A program made the translations under genes and the position numbers. Positions 46,535 to 58,570 of a stretch of 64,000 bases of DNA are shown here, piece after piece. Where the stretch lies: NCBI GenBank assembly GCA_027943335.1, contig BSBK01006037.1:1-64000 (forward strand). Direction: 5' to 3'. Position 1 is the stretch's first letter. Each line of letters starts with the position of its first letter. A model generated the notes under the pieces. That model saw only the letters and a program-made list of their open reading frames with translations. It did not search any database and was not told where the DNA came from. The stretch comes from Chamaecyparis obtusa. Taxonomy: Eukaryota > Streptophyta > Pinopsida > Cupressales > Cupressaceae.

Positions 46535-46990
46535 ATGAATGCCAATCTCCCAAGATTCGATGAGAAAATCATGAGTGTTTATTCCCTAAACAAATCTAGT
46601 TATCTGTCAACATCAATAACCTGTCTCAAGCTATTAGGTCAACTGGTAAACCAGGAACTTAACTAAAAAATATGAATCCTCACTTCTCAATCACTCAAAT
46701 AATCCTTGTGGTAGGTCTTTCTACAATTGCAGTTCAAAGGTTACTACTGCAATCCGACAACCATAAATTTTAATCATTGATACTTGATCTAACTAATTCC
46801 TTATCATTGTCTCCCTCTTCTATTCTAGTCAACTAGAAACCTATTACTGGCCACCTTGTGACAACTACCAGTTGATGTAGATCATATGCACAATTATTCC
46901 ACTTCAGAAACAACAAGAGAGAATCCTTGCAAGAGAAGTAACTCAGCTCTTTGCAAGCCAAGATCTACAACCTTCTCTAATACCACTTGA

Positions 46991-47950
46991 TGTAGACAAG
47001 GGATAAGAAATCCCTAGTGGAGTCATCCAACCTTGCAACAAGAGATTACACAATAGAAAATGACAACACTAAGACAAAGACTACTAGCAGATAGGAAGAA
47101 ACAAAATATTATTATGAACCAGAAAAAGGATTACATTTAGCTAGCTTGCAACATGGAACTTTTCAAAATTGCCATTGTTTATACCAAAGTAAGAAGTCAT
47201 ATTCATTTCTCTTAATGTCAATCCCTTATACACAACTGACCATTCGTCAAAATTACATAAATTCCATAGTGATAACCACATCACCAAGTAATATCTACAT
47301 CTTCAAGCTCATAATAATGAAACTAGCCTTCCTATACTCTTTTTATGACTCGCCTTCTCTACCAACTCTTCTTTGTTTTCTTCCTTATCACCTTGGTTTT
47401 CTTTTTCCTCTCTTATTTCTGTATCTTCTACTTCAACAAGAACTACTACCCTACTTATAGACAAGATCACCAACCACAAGTCAACTTATCCGATCAACAA
47501 ATTTGAAGATAAGGAAATGTATTACATCAAATAGGATAGGACCTAAATCCATAATAACACACCCAAATAGATATAACATGACATATGATCATGCAAGGTT
47601 GGCCATGAATTTAATAACATCGAACAATGCTCCATGAGAAACCGCAAACCATGGACCTTCACCACAAGCCAGATCTTGCTACCCGGTCATCAAGAACAGG
47701 AAATAAAAATAGGACCAAACCAATCATACGATATGTTTATCTGGAAATAATAGATCCCGATGGGGTGATAGACATAATATCATCATGACGCCTAGAAAAC
47801 ACTAGAACAACTTCATAAGATGACGTGCCAACTGGATCGACCGCAACTAAAAACACATAAACTACCCAACTAGAATAGTAAACAAACAAACTAAAAGGAA
47901 AATCTTTTTGGGTGATGCAAGATTTCCAACTACCCAAGAATTTTCTTGCA
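46991..47950 (-). repeat. 5' LTR of element H
   Basis: About 960 bp. The inner edge TGTAGACAAGGG is clear. The outer edge near 47950 (minus strand TGCAAGAAAATTCTTGGG) is inferred from resemblance to the element C LTR start. Confidence 0.65.
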
Positions 47951-47984
47951 TCAAATCTTATGAGAAATAAATTACTATTAGAGA

Positions 47985-48380
47985 AAAGGAAACACACACA
48001 ATTGAGAGGGGTGGGGGGAATGAATCAACTGTGTTCAAATCTCAAAAACTTAATCCAACACTTAACCTTATGACTTAGATATGGCCGATAAACATTAAAG
48101 CACTGAACCACAAAGGATAAGAACACAGAACACAAGTATTTTTGACATGGAACCTTGGTTAAGGGAGAAAACCATGGTAGGAATCAAACCCACAAGATGA
48201 TGTACTAGTACAATAACCCAGTTATAGGTACAAAGGGGAATGCACATGGATTCAGGCTTATAGCCTAGAGCTCACTGCTCAAATACAATTGAGGGAAACA
48301 ACCCTAAGAACACAACAAGGGATACAACCCCAAATGGACTACAATCCACTGTGGACAAAAACATTCTATTTTATGTACTA
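47985..48380 (-). repeat. LTR fragment related to element E
   Basis: It shares phrases with the E LTRs in the same order: GGGGTGGGGGGAATGAATCA, AAGGGAGAAAACC, and CCTAGAGCTCACTGCTCAA (48263-48281, also at 16841-16859). It has diverged and no partner LTR is seen. Confidence 0.6.
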
Positions 48381-48497
48381 ATTGTACCAATATAGCTCTG
48401 ATGAAGCACAACAAATCTTAGTCTCAATTATAGATTCCACCCATACCCCTTCCTCAACACGCTCATATCACATAACCAAATCCGTTTTCATCTCCTC

Positions 48498-48600
48498 CTC
48501 CTCCTCCTCCTCCTCCTCCTCCTCCTTCTTCTTCTTCTTCTTCATCCTCTTCTTCCTCTTCATCTTCATCTTTGTCTTCCTCTTCCTCTTCCTTATTAAA
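48498..48600. repeat. (TCC)n/(TTC)n microsatellite
   Basis: Polypyrimidine trinucleotide repeats, TCC then TTC then mixed, about 100 bp. Confidence 0.93.
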
Positions 48601-48978
48601 GTATTGTCATCAAATGACACATTTCCTATGCTAATCATTTTTTCATTAACATAAAAATTTATTTTTTTATAGATATTGTTGGACTAAGAAGAGAGCTATC
48701 ATGTGAATTGCAGCAAAACTTTGTTACCCCAATTAAACGTTTTCATTAATTAGAACTCTTTCCATGCCAATAATTTTTCACTTGAAAAATCTTTTAATAG
48801 ATATTGTTTGACTAAAATGAGAATCATCAAATAAATTGTAACAAAACTTTGTTACTTAAATTAAATATTCTCATACATCGACACTTCTTCCACCAATTGT
48901 TTTTAATTTAATAAATATTAATAAACTAAAGAGAAAATAACAAAACTTTGTTACCCAATTAAACATTGCTATCAATCA

Positions 48979-49122
48979 ACATTATTTCCACACCAATCAA
49001 TTTTCCCAACATCAGAACAATAATTTGCAATTCCCCAAGAAGACCTATTGACATTATTTCCACACTAGTCAATTTTCCCAACATGAAAACAATAGTTTGC
49101 AATTCCCCAGGAAGACCTATCT
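48979..49122. repeat. 72-bp tandem duplication
   Basis: Two adjacent copies (48979-49050 and 49051-49122) of a block starting ACATTATTTCCACAC and containing TTTGCAATTCCCCA, with a few differences. Confidence 0.85.
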
Positions 49123-50090
49123 ATATCCATGGCGCCATCTACATAGTCGGCTAAAACACGTAGATTAGATAGTTTTTCATCATTTATTAATTAAATAAAA
49201 AATTAGAAAACAACTGGATTACGATTTTTATTTAAATAATAAATTGAAAAACATAGTCTTATCAAATAAATTTTGTAGGCTGTATAGCGAGTTTCTATAC
49301 CCATCCCATCCACAACACAGTACTGAAATACTGTCAGACCTACAATCAAGGACCACCACAAATGTCACCAACAAGAGCACAAACAAATTAACACGAAAGT
49401 TCATTCTATCAATATCAAACTACAATGGAAGTCTCTATCTTGAACCATTGAATTCTATGTAGTCAAAATTGTTGAAACTGTCGATCTGGTCATCTGATCT
49501 CCACATAATAACAAATCCCAATCTACTCAATCCAAGTATTTCAAATCCTCAAACTCCTTGTAAGCTTAAAAAAATATTAGAAATCCAAAAAGGTTCAGAT
49601 ATTTTTCTCCAATTTTGTGTGTTGGGTTGCATCCAACACGGAACAAGAAGGCCTCTACTGGTTTGGATCTTTCTCACTTCTCAGTGCTCGCCAGATCGTC
49701 TGCTTACGTGTTGTTCATTTGGTTTTTGTTTGCATTGCCCGATTTTCAAAGCTGCCGTTTTTTTCTGCTGCACGGATTTAAAAGATATAATGCAAGAGTT
49801 AGGTCTACTATGGCCTCTAGCACGGCTGTGTCATAATCTTAACAACCAGAACAGCTATCAAGCAATTTTTTGTCAGCTTTAAATATGTTTTTTTTGTTTT
49901 TTTTTGTTTTTAACGGTTTGGAAGCTCCATGGCGTAGATATTCTGAGGCTGAAATGGCGGCCAGTAAAAAGCGGAGGACATTTTCTGTCACTCCTCACTC
50001 ATAGACTGTAACAGCTGGAAATTTGGAATGGAATAAGCACAGTACAGCTCACAAGTGAGGACAAGGAGCAGGGAATGAATATGAATAATT
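49123..50090. other. Non-coding, no gene supported
   Basis: Open frames of 72 and 137 codons (49244-49462, 49469-49882) show no recognisable domain and no coding pattern I trust. Confidence 0.5.
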
Positions 50091-50099
50091 TAGGTGCAC

Positions 50100-51000
50100 A
50101 GAGCCATTGAAAATTTGACATGTCGAAATGATTTGACTGTGTTTATTTCTGATTTGCCAATGTCGACAAGTATTGCATTCTATTATTTCAAACATTGTAG
50201 TTCAATTAATCGTGATGAGGATGATGGTATGTTTTTCTCAACTATCATAAAAAGGTGGAAGCCAAGATCATATTTGGATATCTTGGCAGAACAGGAATCT
50301 ATCGGTCTTCATTTATTTCTGAATTGGTAATGTTGACAAATATTACTTTCTATTATTTCAAGCATTGATCTTGGGGATTGGGAATCTATCAGTCTTCATT
50401 TCTGTATTGGTAATCCTGATAAATATTACCTTCTATTATTTCAAACATTGTACTACAATTGATTGAGTAAAATTGGTAAAGAAGACGGTATGTTGTCTTA
50501 GTTGTCCCATCCTCAAAGATTCAACCTCCCCAAGGTATGACATAAAGGATGAAGTGAAGATCATGTCCCAGACAACTAGGCAGAACAGAAATCCCTCACC
50601 CTCAGCTTTTTTTCAAATAGATAAAACTTTTCTACCCATAATGTATAACAAAGAGACTTGTAGATGATATGAAATCCTCCATCAATAAACTATATTTCAG
50701 TCGAAAGGTTTGTTAAATTTGCTCAAAAGATATAAAATAGAAGATGAGGTTGGTATCGTGCTATGCACAACTTTGGCAGAATGGAAATGGCTCAGTTGAA
50801 TAGGTATCAACATAAGCTTGTCTTCCAATACTCTCCCATCCATATATATTCAACCTCTCCAAGGTATAATATATGAGATGGGGCCAAGGTAATGCTCTGG
50901 ACAACATTGGCAGAATGGAAATCTCTGTCCTTAGCTCTTAGTCAAATAGGTATCAGCGTTGGCTTTTTGTCTTGTATCAAAAAGACAAAAAAACTTGTAA
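50100..51000. repeat. Degenerate repeats (ATTATTTCAAACATTG and GGCAGAA-GGAATCTC blocks)
   Basis: A block containing TATTACNTTCTATTATTTCAA recurs near 50170, 50340 and 50420. A second block GGCAGAATGGAAATC-CTC, often followed by AGTCAAATAGGTATCA, recurs near 50285, 50578, 50775 and 50908. The order is irregular, as in an old local amplification. Confidence 0.65.
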
Positions 51001-51179
51001 ATAATAGAAAATCTTCTATAATATCTTATTTTTATTACTGTTTCCAGTGTTCAAAAGTTTCAATGAAGATGATTTTCATACAATGCATGACTTGGAGATC
51101 CTCTAAAAGTTATCCAACTGAACAGACAACCTAATAACTATAAGTATATTGATTAAGTTTTAGGACATAACCATTCTTG

Positions 51180-52041
51180 TTTGGAATGGTATGACTGTAG
51201 GTAGAGACTGCCAACTGGGGCAGATCTAGGCAAGTGGTTCCGATCCTATGATTGGTCTCTCAATAAAGATATAGCTGAACTCAATTCACTATCCTTTGAT
51301 ATTTTTGTATTTAACAAGATCTGATCTTTACAAGATTCTTCTCCCAAGAGAATAAATATTCATTTGACATCAAATAGTGCAAATCAAAAGTAAAATTATT
51401 TCACATTATGTAGAGAAACCCAAAAGGTTATAGTTTGACACAGAATCTCTATATTAAATAGCAGCGTCTGTCAAATAGAATCCCACCATGCAGGCTTGAC
51501 AAGGCAAAACATTGTTGAAAAACTCTTATTCCAAACAAAGTTTATTCAATTTTTAATAAAGTAAATGGTTGAATTTTTGTTGATTTTTTTTTAAGTTGGA
51601 TAAATTTTCCAACATGTTTGGTGGCAGTGACATGACAGATTCACCTAAAATACTTTTGACCTGGAGCTATTATAAATGCTGAACCTTATTTCCACCTATC
51701 AATGTTGCTGCTCAAATCCACAAGCAAATTGAATCAGCAAACATACGAACCTTCAATTAGAATGTCCCATAAAAATTTGATCCTTGATATGACAACAATA
51801 CCACTGCTCAACCAACACACTATAGAATGAACCCAAATTCTTGTTGTTTTAGTCTAAACCTTCACTAGATAGTTTTTTTCGAAAACAGATGAATGAAAGA
51901 ATGGACTATTTTAGTACTTATATGACTTTCAACAAACGTTTCTTATATAATATTTCTTAAGCATGTCAAGTTTTAGACTGTGCTGTTTACATATAATCTT
52001 TAACTGTCACATTACAAATTACGTTTTGAACTGAAAGTCTG
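51180..52041. other. 3' flank of the ACC synthase gene
   Basis: No other gene seen. It would contain the minus-strand 3' UTR and polyadenylation region of the ACC synthase gene; I cannot place the site with confidence. Confidence 0.5.
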
Positions 52042-54311
52042 TCAGAGTTTGGCATTTACTATGGTTATGTATTCCATTGTAAATCTCCGCAATCTCTCCA
52101 GTGCTACTTTCATGGTGGACATGTTCATATCAGCGAAACAGACTCTAAACCAGCCAGGCTCCATGCAGTTGAAAGAAGACCCAGGAGATATATTCAATCT
52201 GGCCTCCCCCAATATACTTTTCCATAGTTTTATCTCACCTTCTAGGTCATCTGATGGAAGCAGATGCCTCATGTTAACCCAGCAGAAAAGACCTGAGTTT
52301 CCTTCCAGGTGTTTAATCCCTGCTTGAGCAAGCCCTGAGACAATCATTTTCTGCCTCTCCTTCAATCTCTTCTTATTCTCTGCTATATAATACTTTATAA
52401 AGTTTGAGTCTGAGAGCATAATGGACAATAAATGCTGTGCCTGAGAAGACACCATGCAGAAGCTAGACATTCTTCTGGCTGCAGTCACTACAGTACTGTT
52501 ATAGGAATATATGGCACCAACTCTGAAGCCTGGCAGACCAAGGTCCTTAGACAAGCTATACACTATATGCACATTGTCTGGCATGTAGTGTTGTTTCGCC
52601 ACTATTTCTGCAATACTGTAAAAGTGTGGAAAAGAGAACACTGATCCTGAATAGATCTCATCACAAACTAGATGTATTTTCTTCTTCATGGAAAAATCTA
52701 ACAACATTTTTAATATCTCAGCACTTGATGTTGTTCCCAGTGGGTTACATGGGTTTGTTATGAGAATTCCCTTCACATTCATCTTTCTCTTTTGGGCGTC
52801 TTTGAATGCTGATTCCACTGCAGATTTGGTGATTTGAAAATTGTTGGAGCTGTAACAGTGAATTGGCACAATCTCTACACCAGTGCGCCACCTCAAATCT
52901 CTATCAAAGCTGCAGGGAAAGAAATGCCTTAGAAAAACATTGTTTGACAGTTGTCTCAGAGATGTAAAATTCATGGCTTCAAATGCATACTCGACTTCAT
53001 AGACCCACAACTTGTGGGAACAAATAAATTTAATTCCACAAGATAGAAAGTTAATTTGTTTTAATGCTTAGAACTTTAAACAGTATCCCCAATTACAGAG
53101 TAATAACCTACTAGTACTATAATCTCAATTGATGACTGTCAAACATTGCTTAGAGACATATTATAGACTCTAGACTACCTAAAGGCAATTGGGTTATAGA
53201 CATCTAAGAGAATAGTATGAGTGCTTTTGTTTTCAAGAGTGTATGTTTCTTTAATCGACGTTTTGAATCACACTTAATGGTCTAGATCATAATCCAACTT
53301 ACCCTGCATAATATGGAGAAGGCACTAGGAAGGCATCCCCTGGATCCGCAAGGCAGAACATCAATACCTCATTGGCTGCAGTTGCTCCAGCAGTGTTTAC
53401 TATCCTCTCTGGTTCAAACTTCACTCTGTTCCCTCTCAGTGCCTCCATGAAATTGGCCATAGCCTGCAATGACCATACTCAAAACTAAAACTTAAGGAAA
53501 GGCGGAAACACTTTTCTTTGCAACATTGCAAAAGAATTGCATTTGGTACAATTGGAAGTATCATAAGTATTAAACCACAATCTTAAAGTGATGAGGCTGG
53601 AATGTATAGTTTTCATTCAGTAAAATGTGTTTTAAAATATGATAAATTTTTAAAATATCCTGTCACCTTTTTGAAAGCTGGCAATCCATGGTAATCCTGA
53701 TAAAGTGCCAAGTCCTTGAACAAATCTTGCTTGAAGTTAACTGATGCTTCTGGATGCTTTACCATCCACTCCTCCAACAGATCAAAAGATAGCTGCAATA
53801 AAAACACCTCAAACATTAATGAAATAAACACCAGTTTGAATCACAACTGTTCCAAGCATATAAAAAAGCTCCATACTAATCATTTTCAAGTGTTTTAAGA
53901 AAACATTGAATTCCCATGTTTCTCATCCTCATACAACCCATTTTACAAAAATCCATTCACAGAGAACCATTAAAGTTCAATCTTTACCATAAGTAAGCAT
54001 CTGAAGTTAGATATACATTGGCTGACAAACATTGAATGTGAAACCATGAAAGCATTAATCATAATTAAACAGTTGGGATACTTCATTTCTAGCCAAAACT
54101 AAAGCTAAACTTATAGATTTGAGATGTTCTCCATTACCCTGTTCTCTGCAAGGCCCGTTTGGATAACCCCATCAGGATTAAGCAGTGGGTCATATGGATT
54201 CCTTCTATACTCTTCCCAACCAGCAAAATAAGCTGAATCCTCTCCATGGGCACTGCAAGTAGCCCTCTCAGAAACACTGGTAAATTCTTCTTCACATATA
54301 TTCATCGACAT
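52042..54311 (-). CDS. ACS: 1-aminocyclopropane-1-carboxylate synthase, four exons
   Basis: Converts S-adenosylmethionine to ACC, the usual rate-limiting step of ethylene synthesis, in the cytosol with pyridoxal phosphate. Exons by splice consensus: 54311-54138, 53792-53667, 53463-53303, 52909-52042, all with GT-AG introns. The total is 1329 nt, 442 residues, the normal family size. Key residues are present: Glu in GLAENR, Tyr in FQDYHGL-like [18 protein letters not shown], Asp-Tyr in CDEIYSG, the cofactor Lys in [14 protein letters not shown], and Arg in GWFRVCFA. The C-terminus stops soon after LERLRRF, with no Ser-rich tail, resembling short type III ACS proteins. No in-frame stop or frame break is seen. 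It could be a non-ethylene ACS-like aminotransferase, but the motifs favour true ACS. Confidence 0.93.
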
Positions 54312-54484
54312 CTGAAACTCAAGCTTTTAGTTTGCTAAGACTCTTATCTTTCTGCCGAGTCGAAAATTGTAGGAAAATTCTTTTCAAATTTGAGATTTAT
54401 AACACCCTTTAAAAACATGAGAAGACAGTTCCTCAAGAAAGTCAAAACTTCCCTGTGCCCATTCGCCGTCTATTCCGGAGTCCT

Positions 54485-54525
54485 CAACCTACACGTGTCG
54501 GCGGTGCATTGCTTTATATTTGAAA
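54485..54525 (-). promoter_or_regulatory. Candidate core promoter of the ACC synthase gene
   Basis: On the minus strand a TATA-like AAATATAAAGC (about 54511-54521) lies about 200 bp upstream of the ATG. An ACACGTGT palindrome (54491-54498), a G-box/ABRE-like element, lies just downstream of it. Position and sequence fit a promoter; no transcript evidence. Confidence 0.45.
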
Positions 54526-55165
54526 ATAAGTCAGAGGTTTTACACAACAAAGTGGTTTTATGAAGAGTTTAAATTTAATATTTTTTTATATTAAGGGAAA
54601 AGAGATTTGACTTTAATTAGGATTGCTTAACTTTATCGTCGGCAATAATAAAAACATATATTTAAAGGACTAAATGTAAGAAATTAGAACGTTGAAACCT
54701 CCACATTTGTTTAAAAGAGAAAGAAATAAGGTTGTGATTGTCTTTGAAATTGAAGGTGGAAAATAAATTTGAAGATGAATAATCTACAGATGTATGAATT
54801 GAAATTGGTAACATGGCACATATTCTTTTCCCACATAAAGAATCTACAGATGTGGAGAAAAACTTTTTTCAAAAAGTAGCTACGAGCGTGGGTGGCTGCA
54901 CGAGGGCGACTGTGAAACTTTTGGGACAATAATGCGTGGAATCCATATAAAATGTGAAATTTTTCCGTGTGTTTGGCGCGGGGAATTTAAAAATAATTTG
55001 ACGTCGACGTAATAATGACGGTTGTCTAATAAGGTGGCATATAACTTCAACCACCTATATAGCTACAGCTGTTTCAATCATACAATCTAACGAAAAACAG
55101 GTCTATTGAGCTCATTCTATAGCTTTCTTTGCTTTTTTTTCTTCATTCATCTTTTGTGAATTTTT
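54526..55165. other. Upstream region of the ACC synthase gene
   Basis: No gene seen. It contains GACGTCGACGTAATAATGACG near 55000, with two overlapping ACGT cores that could bind bZIP factors, by motif only. Confidence 0.4.
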
Positions 55166-55240
55166 AAAATATATTTTAAAAATAATATTTTAAAAATATA
55201 TTTTAAAAATAATATTTTTAGATATTATTATTAAGATAAT
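55165..55240. repeat. AT-rich palindromic repeat
   Basis: Alternating TTTTAAAAATA and ATATTTTAAAA units repeat about four times and can fold back on themselves. Confidence 0.8.
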
Positions 55241-55243
55241 TAA

Positions 55244-55350
55244 AAATAAATCAAATTTAATTTCTATTTGATATTTAAGAAAATAAATCAAATTTAATTT
55301 CTATTCGATATTCAAGAAGATAAATCAAATCTAATTTCTATTTTTTTGAA
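55244..55350. repeat. 37-bp tandem repeat, three copies
   Basis: Units start at about 55244, 55281 and 55318, with the core AAATAAATCAAATTTAATTT. The third is partial. Confidence 0.85.
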
Positions 55351-55957
55351 AAATAATCAAAGTAATTTTCTACTTTTTAAAAACACAACGAATCTAGTTT
55401 CTACTAGGTCTATTTTTTGTGTTTCCTACATGGATTGTGTTGATTTCCTATAGACCTTGCTACTATTGTAGAACACTTATTGATGTAAATATAGATGCTT
55501 TCTTTACCAATTTTGTTTATCTTCGAGTTCATTCTTTGCATGATAAAGATGTTTAGTCAAAGGAATATTAGCATCCCTATCAAAATAAGATAAATTATAG
55601 CTCAACTCTATATTAGGTATAGATTAATTGTCAAGTCTTCTTGATCATTAGTATTGTTTCTTGGTATTTCTTATTCGTCACATTAATTTCATTTAGAAAC
55701 TCAACAATTGCATTAGAGAGAAAATCAACTATATAGTTTATAGTAATTGCAAGATTGTTTTGGTCTTGAAAAATATTCAATCCTTTCACACATTTTATTT
55801 TATTTCCTAAATGTAATCAATTTTTCATTTATCAATCTATCAAATAATTTCTCTAAATTATAACTTGCATACAAATAGAAGAGAAGATGGCTTCACATCA
55901 TTTATTAATAAGTTGTCTCTCAATACCCTTAAATATCTAAGAAATCATAGGTCTTTG

Positions 55958-58570
55958 TGTTAGCACGTGCAAAAAATTTCATGGCTTCATTGTCTTTCCC
56001 CTGGTCTCTGTGTCATTTTCATGTCTCCGGCTAAGCCCTAAGTAGAATTTTCAAAAAACTAGCCATTACATTTTAAACCTGGCCTTGTTATAATTTCATG
56101 TTACTTTATCAGGTCACTTAAAAGTCCTAATTTGCATATGCGCATTTCTTTCCCGGCTTGTCGCTTGTTCGCGTGTTGTCTGGCGGTCATTTCTTAAGTT
56201 TCTATGAACTAGAGATTACCTGTGGTCGCGTATTCTCATGTTCCTAGCGGCTTATCTCTTAACTATTTGCGACTTGGATTGGTGGTTTCCTTTTCTTTGG
56301 TCGCATGTTCTCATAGTTTTCTAGGCCCAGTCTTCTGACAACATCTCCATCTGATGGTTAGTGTAAGTTCTTAAGGGATGTGTCAGAGGCTTGAGATCTT
56401 GCGTTGATCGTTGATCTTTCTTGAGGATGTAGCTTTTCTTTTCAAGTAGGTCCACTTGTTGGGTATTCTGATTTGGAGGAATTTTATTGGTCCACATGTT
56501 ATGATTCAGAATGTTGTCAGTGGGACCAGTCTTCTTAGCATTTAGGCAGATTAAGGTTCGGTCTGATCTTGTGGCTGTCGTTATACCGTTGATATAACAT
56601 GCTCGACTTTTAACACAGCGGTATAGCGACAGCCATTGATTCTCGTAAGAGATTTGTGGGTCCAAGATTACACGTAGGCACAGTTGGCACTTTTTGATTC
56701 GTCCATGTATTTGCATGGTGACTTGTTGTCAGTGGGACCTACGCTTTCGGTGTGTTAGAGGGTCCTGGTCTTGTCAGAGGATCGACGATGGGCATGTCTT
56801 CGCAAGGGATGTGTTAGATGTATGAGATTTTGAGACGACCGTTGATTTTGTTGATTAACGTAGCCTTTTCTTTCGGTGGGTCTTTTGTCAGTGATGACTA
56901 AGCAATTGTAGTGAATGATGTAGTGACATGTGGTAGTTTGTAGGCGGGCCCAGGTGGGGTCTGGTGGTCTTGATAAAGTTTTAGCAGCCGATAAATTTTA
57001 ATGATTTTCGCTCATTCGTGAAATGATACGACGGTTCTCTAAATGTTTTAGCAGTTTAGCGAACAAGCATTCATGGAATCGCTAAACTTTCTAGTGGATA
57101 GATAAAATGTTTCGCGAACTGGTGAAAGCCTCTTGTCGCCAATTCGCCAAATGTGGGACTGGAGTTAGTTGTTTTCTTCTTGTCGCCAGTTCACAGAGTT
57201 AAAAGGCAGGTTAAGATTTCACCTTGCGAATAGCAAATGTGTTGTCGCGTAATCGCTAAATGTAAACCAAGATTCCTTGTAAGGTTAAAATCATAAAAGA
57301 CCGCGAAAGAGAGAAATCAGATGGCCAGGACTTAAAGTTGGTTCAGATTTGAACGTCAACCGCTGATTTGCCGCAAGCACCATGGAAATGACCGTTATTA
57401 TTCAAATTCAACTTTTTGAGGGGGTTTCCAGCGATAGGAAGGACTAGAATTCAATGCAGAGGCGACTAGAGTTGGTGGGAAATGACCTGTTTGTTGTTGC
57501 AGTGTGGTCCAGGGTGTGTCATGTTCATTTGCAGGGTCTGTACTATGTGGTTTTGTGCTCTAGGTGTGTTGCAGGGTTGACATTTTGAGCATTTTTTTGG
57601 TTCTCAGTACCTTCACTGAGAATTTATCATGATTGAGGATCATTCTAGGATTTTCTTTCTCCTAGTTGCCTAGGTTTCCACCCCTGTAATAACAATGTGA
57701 CCATTTCTAGTGGGTTTGGTGGTTGAAACCCTAACCCTAAGTCATCCGTAGCTTGTTGCATTCTCTTTGAGAATTCTAAGATGACTAGGGAGTATAAGTC
57801 GCAAAATTTTTGATTTGGTAAGGGTTCCAAAACATTTTCTTTTGGTCCCTGGTTGTTGATAGTGTTATACTGGTAGAGGAGCTAGATTTTGGGTCTTTCC
57901 TATCTTTGTGTTGTTCTGATTGTATATTGATTCTGAATATATTAATGAGAATGCTATTGAGTTCCAATCTTGCATTTGTGTATGTCTTCTTGTTTCAGTT
58001 CTAAACTCATATATGTTAGTGTCACAAAGTGTATTAGCATATGGTAAACAAAGATTATTGTGAAGTCATCTCTGAGTTCCTAACAAAGTTAGGATTAAAG
58101 TCTTTTAGGTGGGTTCATTGAGTTTATAGCCAAGTAAAAATCTGATGTCCTTGTGTTTGAGGGAGAGGGGTAATAGGCAAAGCACTTATCCTAGATTCAA
58201 TTGTGTTTGAGTTAAGGTCTTCAGCTGATATATGTAATTGGGTGACTCTTTGCCCTAGGTTAAGGCACTGGTCCATCCTCTGGAGGTATTTCATTGTCGT
58301 CAACCACACACAAACATTCAAATGATAAAATCTTAAAGCAGTTAGTAAAGAGTATATAGTTGTATATCATTTAGTGATTCCTTTCAAGAAGTGAATCAAG
58401 GGTACACCTGCCTGAGCATTAAGACTCAAAGTGTAGGAGGATCTCTCTTGATCCTTGTTAATTGGCCCTCTTCCTTGTAGACTTTGGAGTGGTGATAGAG
58501 TCAAAGTTATATTAAAGTTATCCATCAAAGTATAAATCTACAAGTTGAAGATCAAAGGGAACTCCCAACA
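55958..58570. mobile_element. Solo LTR, 2613 bp
   Basis: It starts TGTTAGCACGTGC and ends ACTCCCAACA. CTTTG at 55953-55957 is repeated at 58571-58575. Removing the insert restores the flanking tandem repeat in alignment with its neighbour unit. No second LTR or coding region lies inside, so recombination between two LTRs is the simplest origin. It contains a GAGTATAAG TATA-like site near 57790 and an AATATATTAATGAGAATGC stretch near 57935. Strand is unknown; the TATA-like site suggests plus. The large size suggests a Tat/Ogre-like source. Confidence 0.82.
56572..56635. repeat. 17-bp stem hairpin inside the solo LTR
   Basis: TGGCTGTCGTTATACCG (56572-56588) pairs with CGGTATAGCGACAGCCA (56619-56635) at 16 of 17 positions across a 30-base loop. 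Confidence 0.85.

Larger units (their letters stand above)
44640..47950 (-). mobile_element. Element H: truncated Ty3/gypsy element related to C
   Basis: The right (5') LTR runs about 46991-47950. A matching 3' LTR part lies at about 44640-45165 and lacks both ends. The primer site TGGTATTAGAGA is at 46974-46985, five bases from the LTR as in element C. Gag and the start of protease are present, then coding runs directly into the 3' LTR near 45165-45191. RT, RNase H, integrase and the first part of the LTR are therefore deleted. On the minus strand the 5' LTR start (near 47950-47900) resembles the element C LTR start. Confidence 0.78.

Noticed and set aside
49244..49882. Two open frames of 72 and 137 codons
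   Set aside because: No domain, no splice or promoter signals I trust, and composition like the non-coding flanks.
52910..53010. Upstream extension of the last ACC synthase exon to an ATG at 53010
   Set aside because: The extension lies in the intron; the acceptor at 52910-52915 and the family reading [11 protein letters not shown] place the exon start at 52909.
57727..57743. CCCTAACCCTAA, telomere-like
   Set aside because: Only two units inside an LTR; plant telomere repeats are CCCTAAA and would be long.
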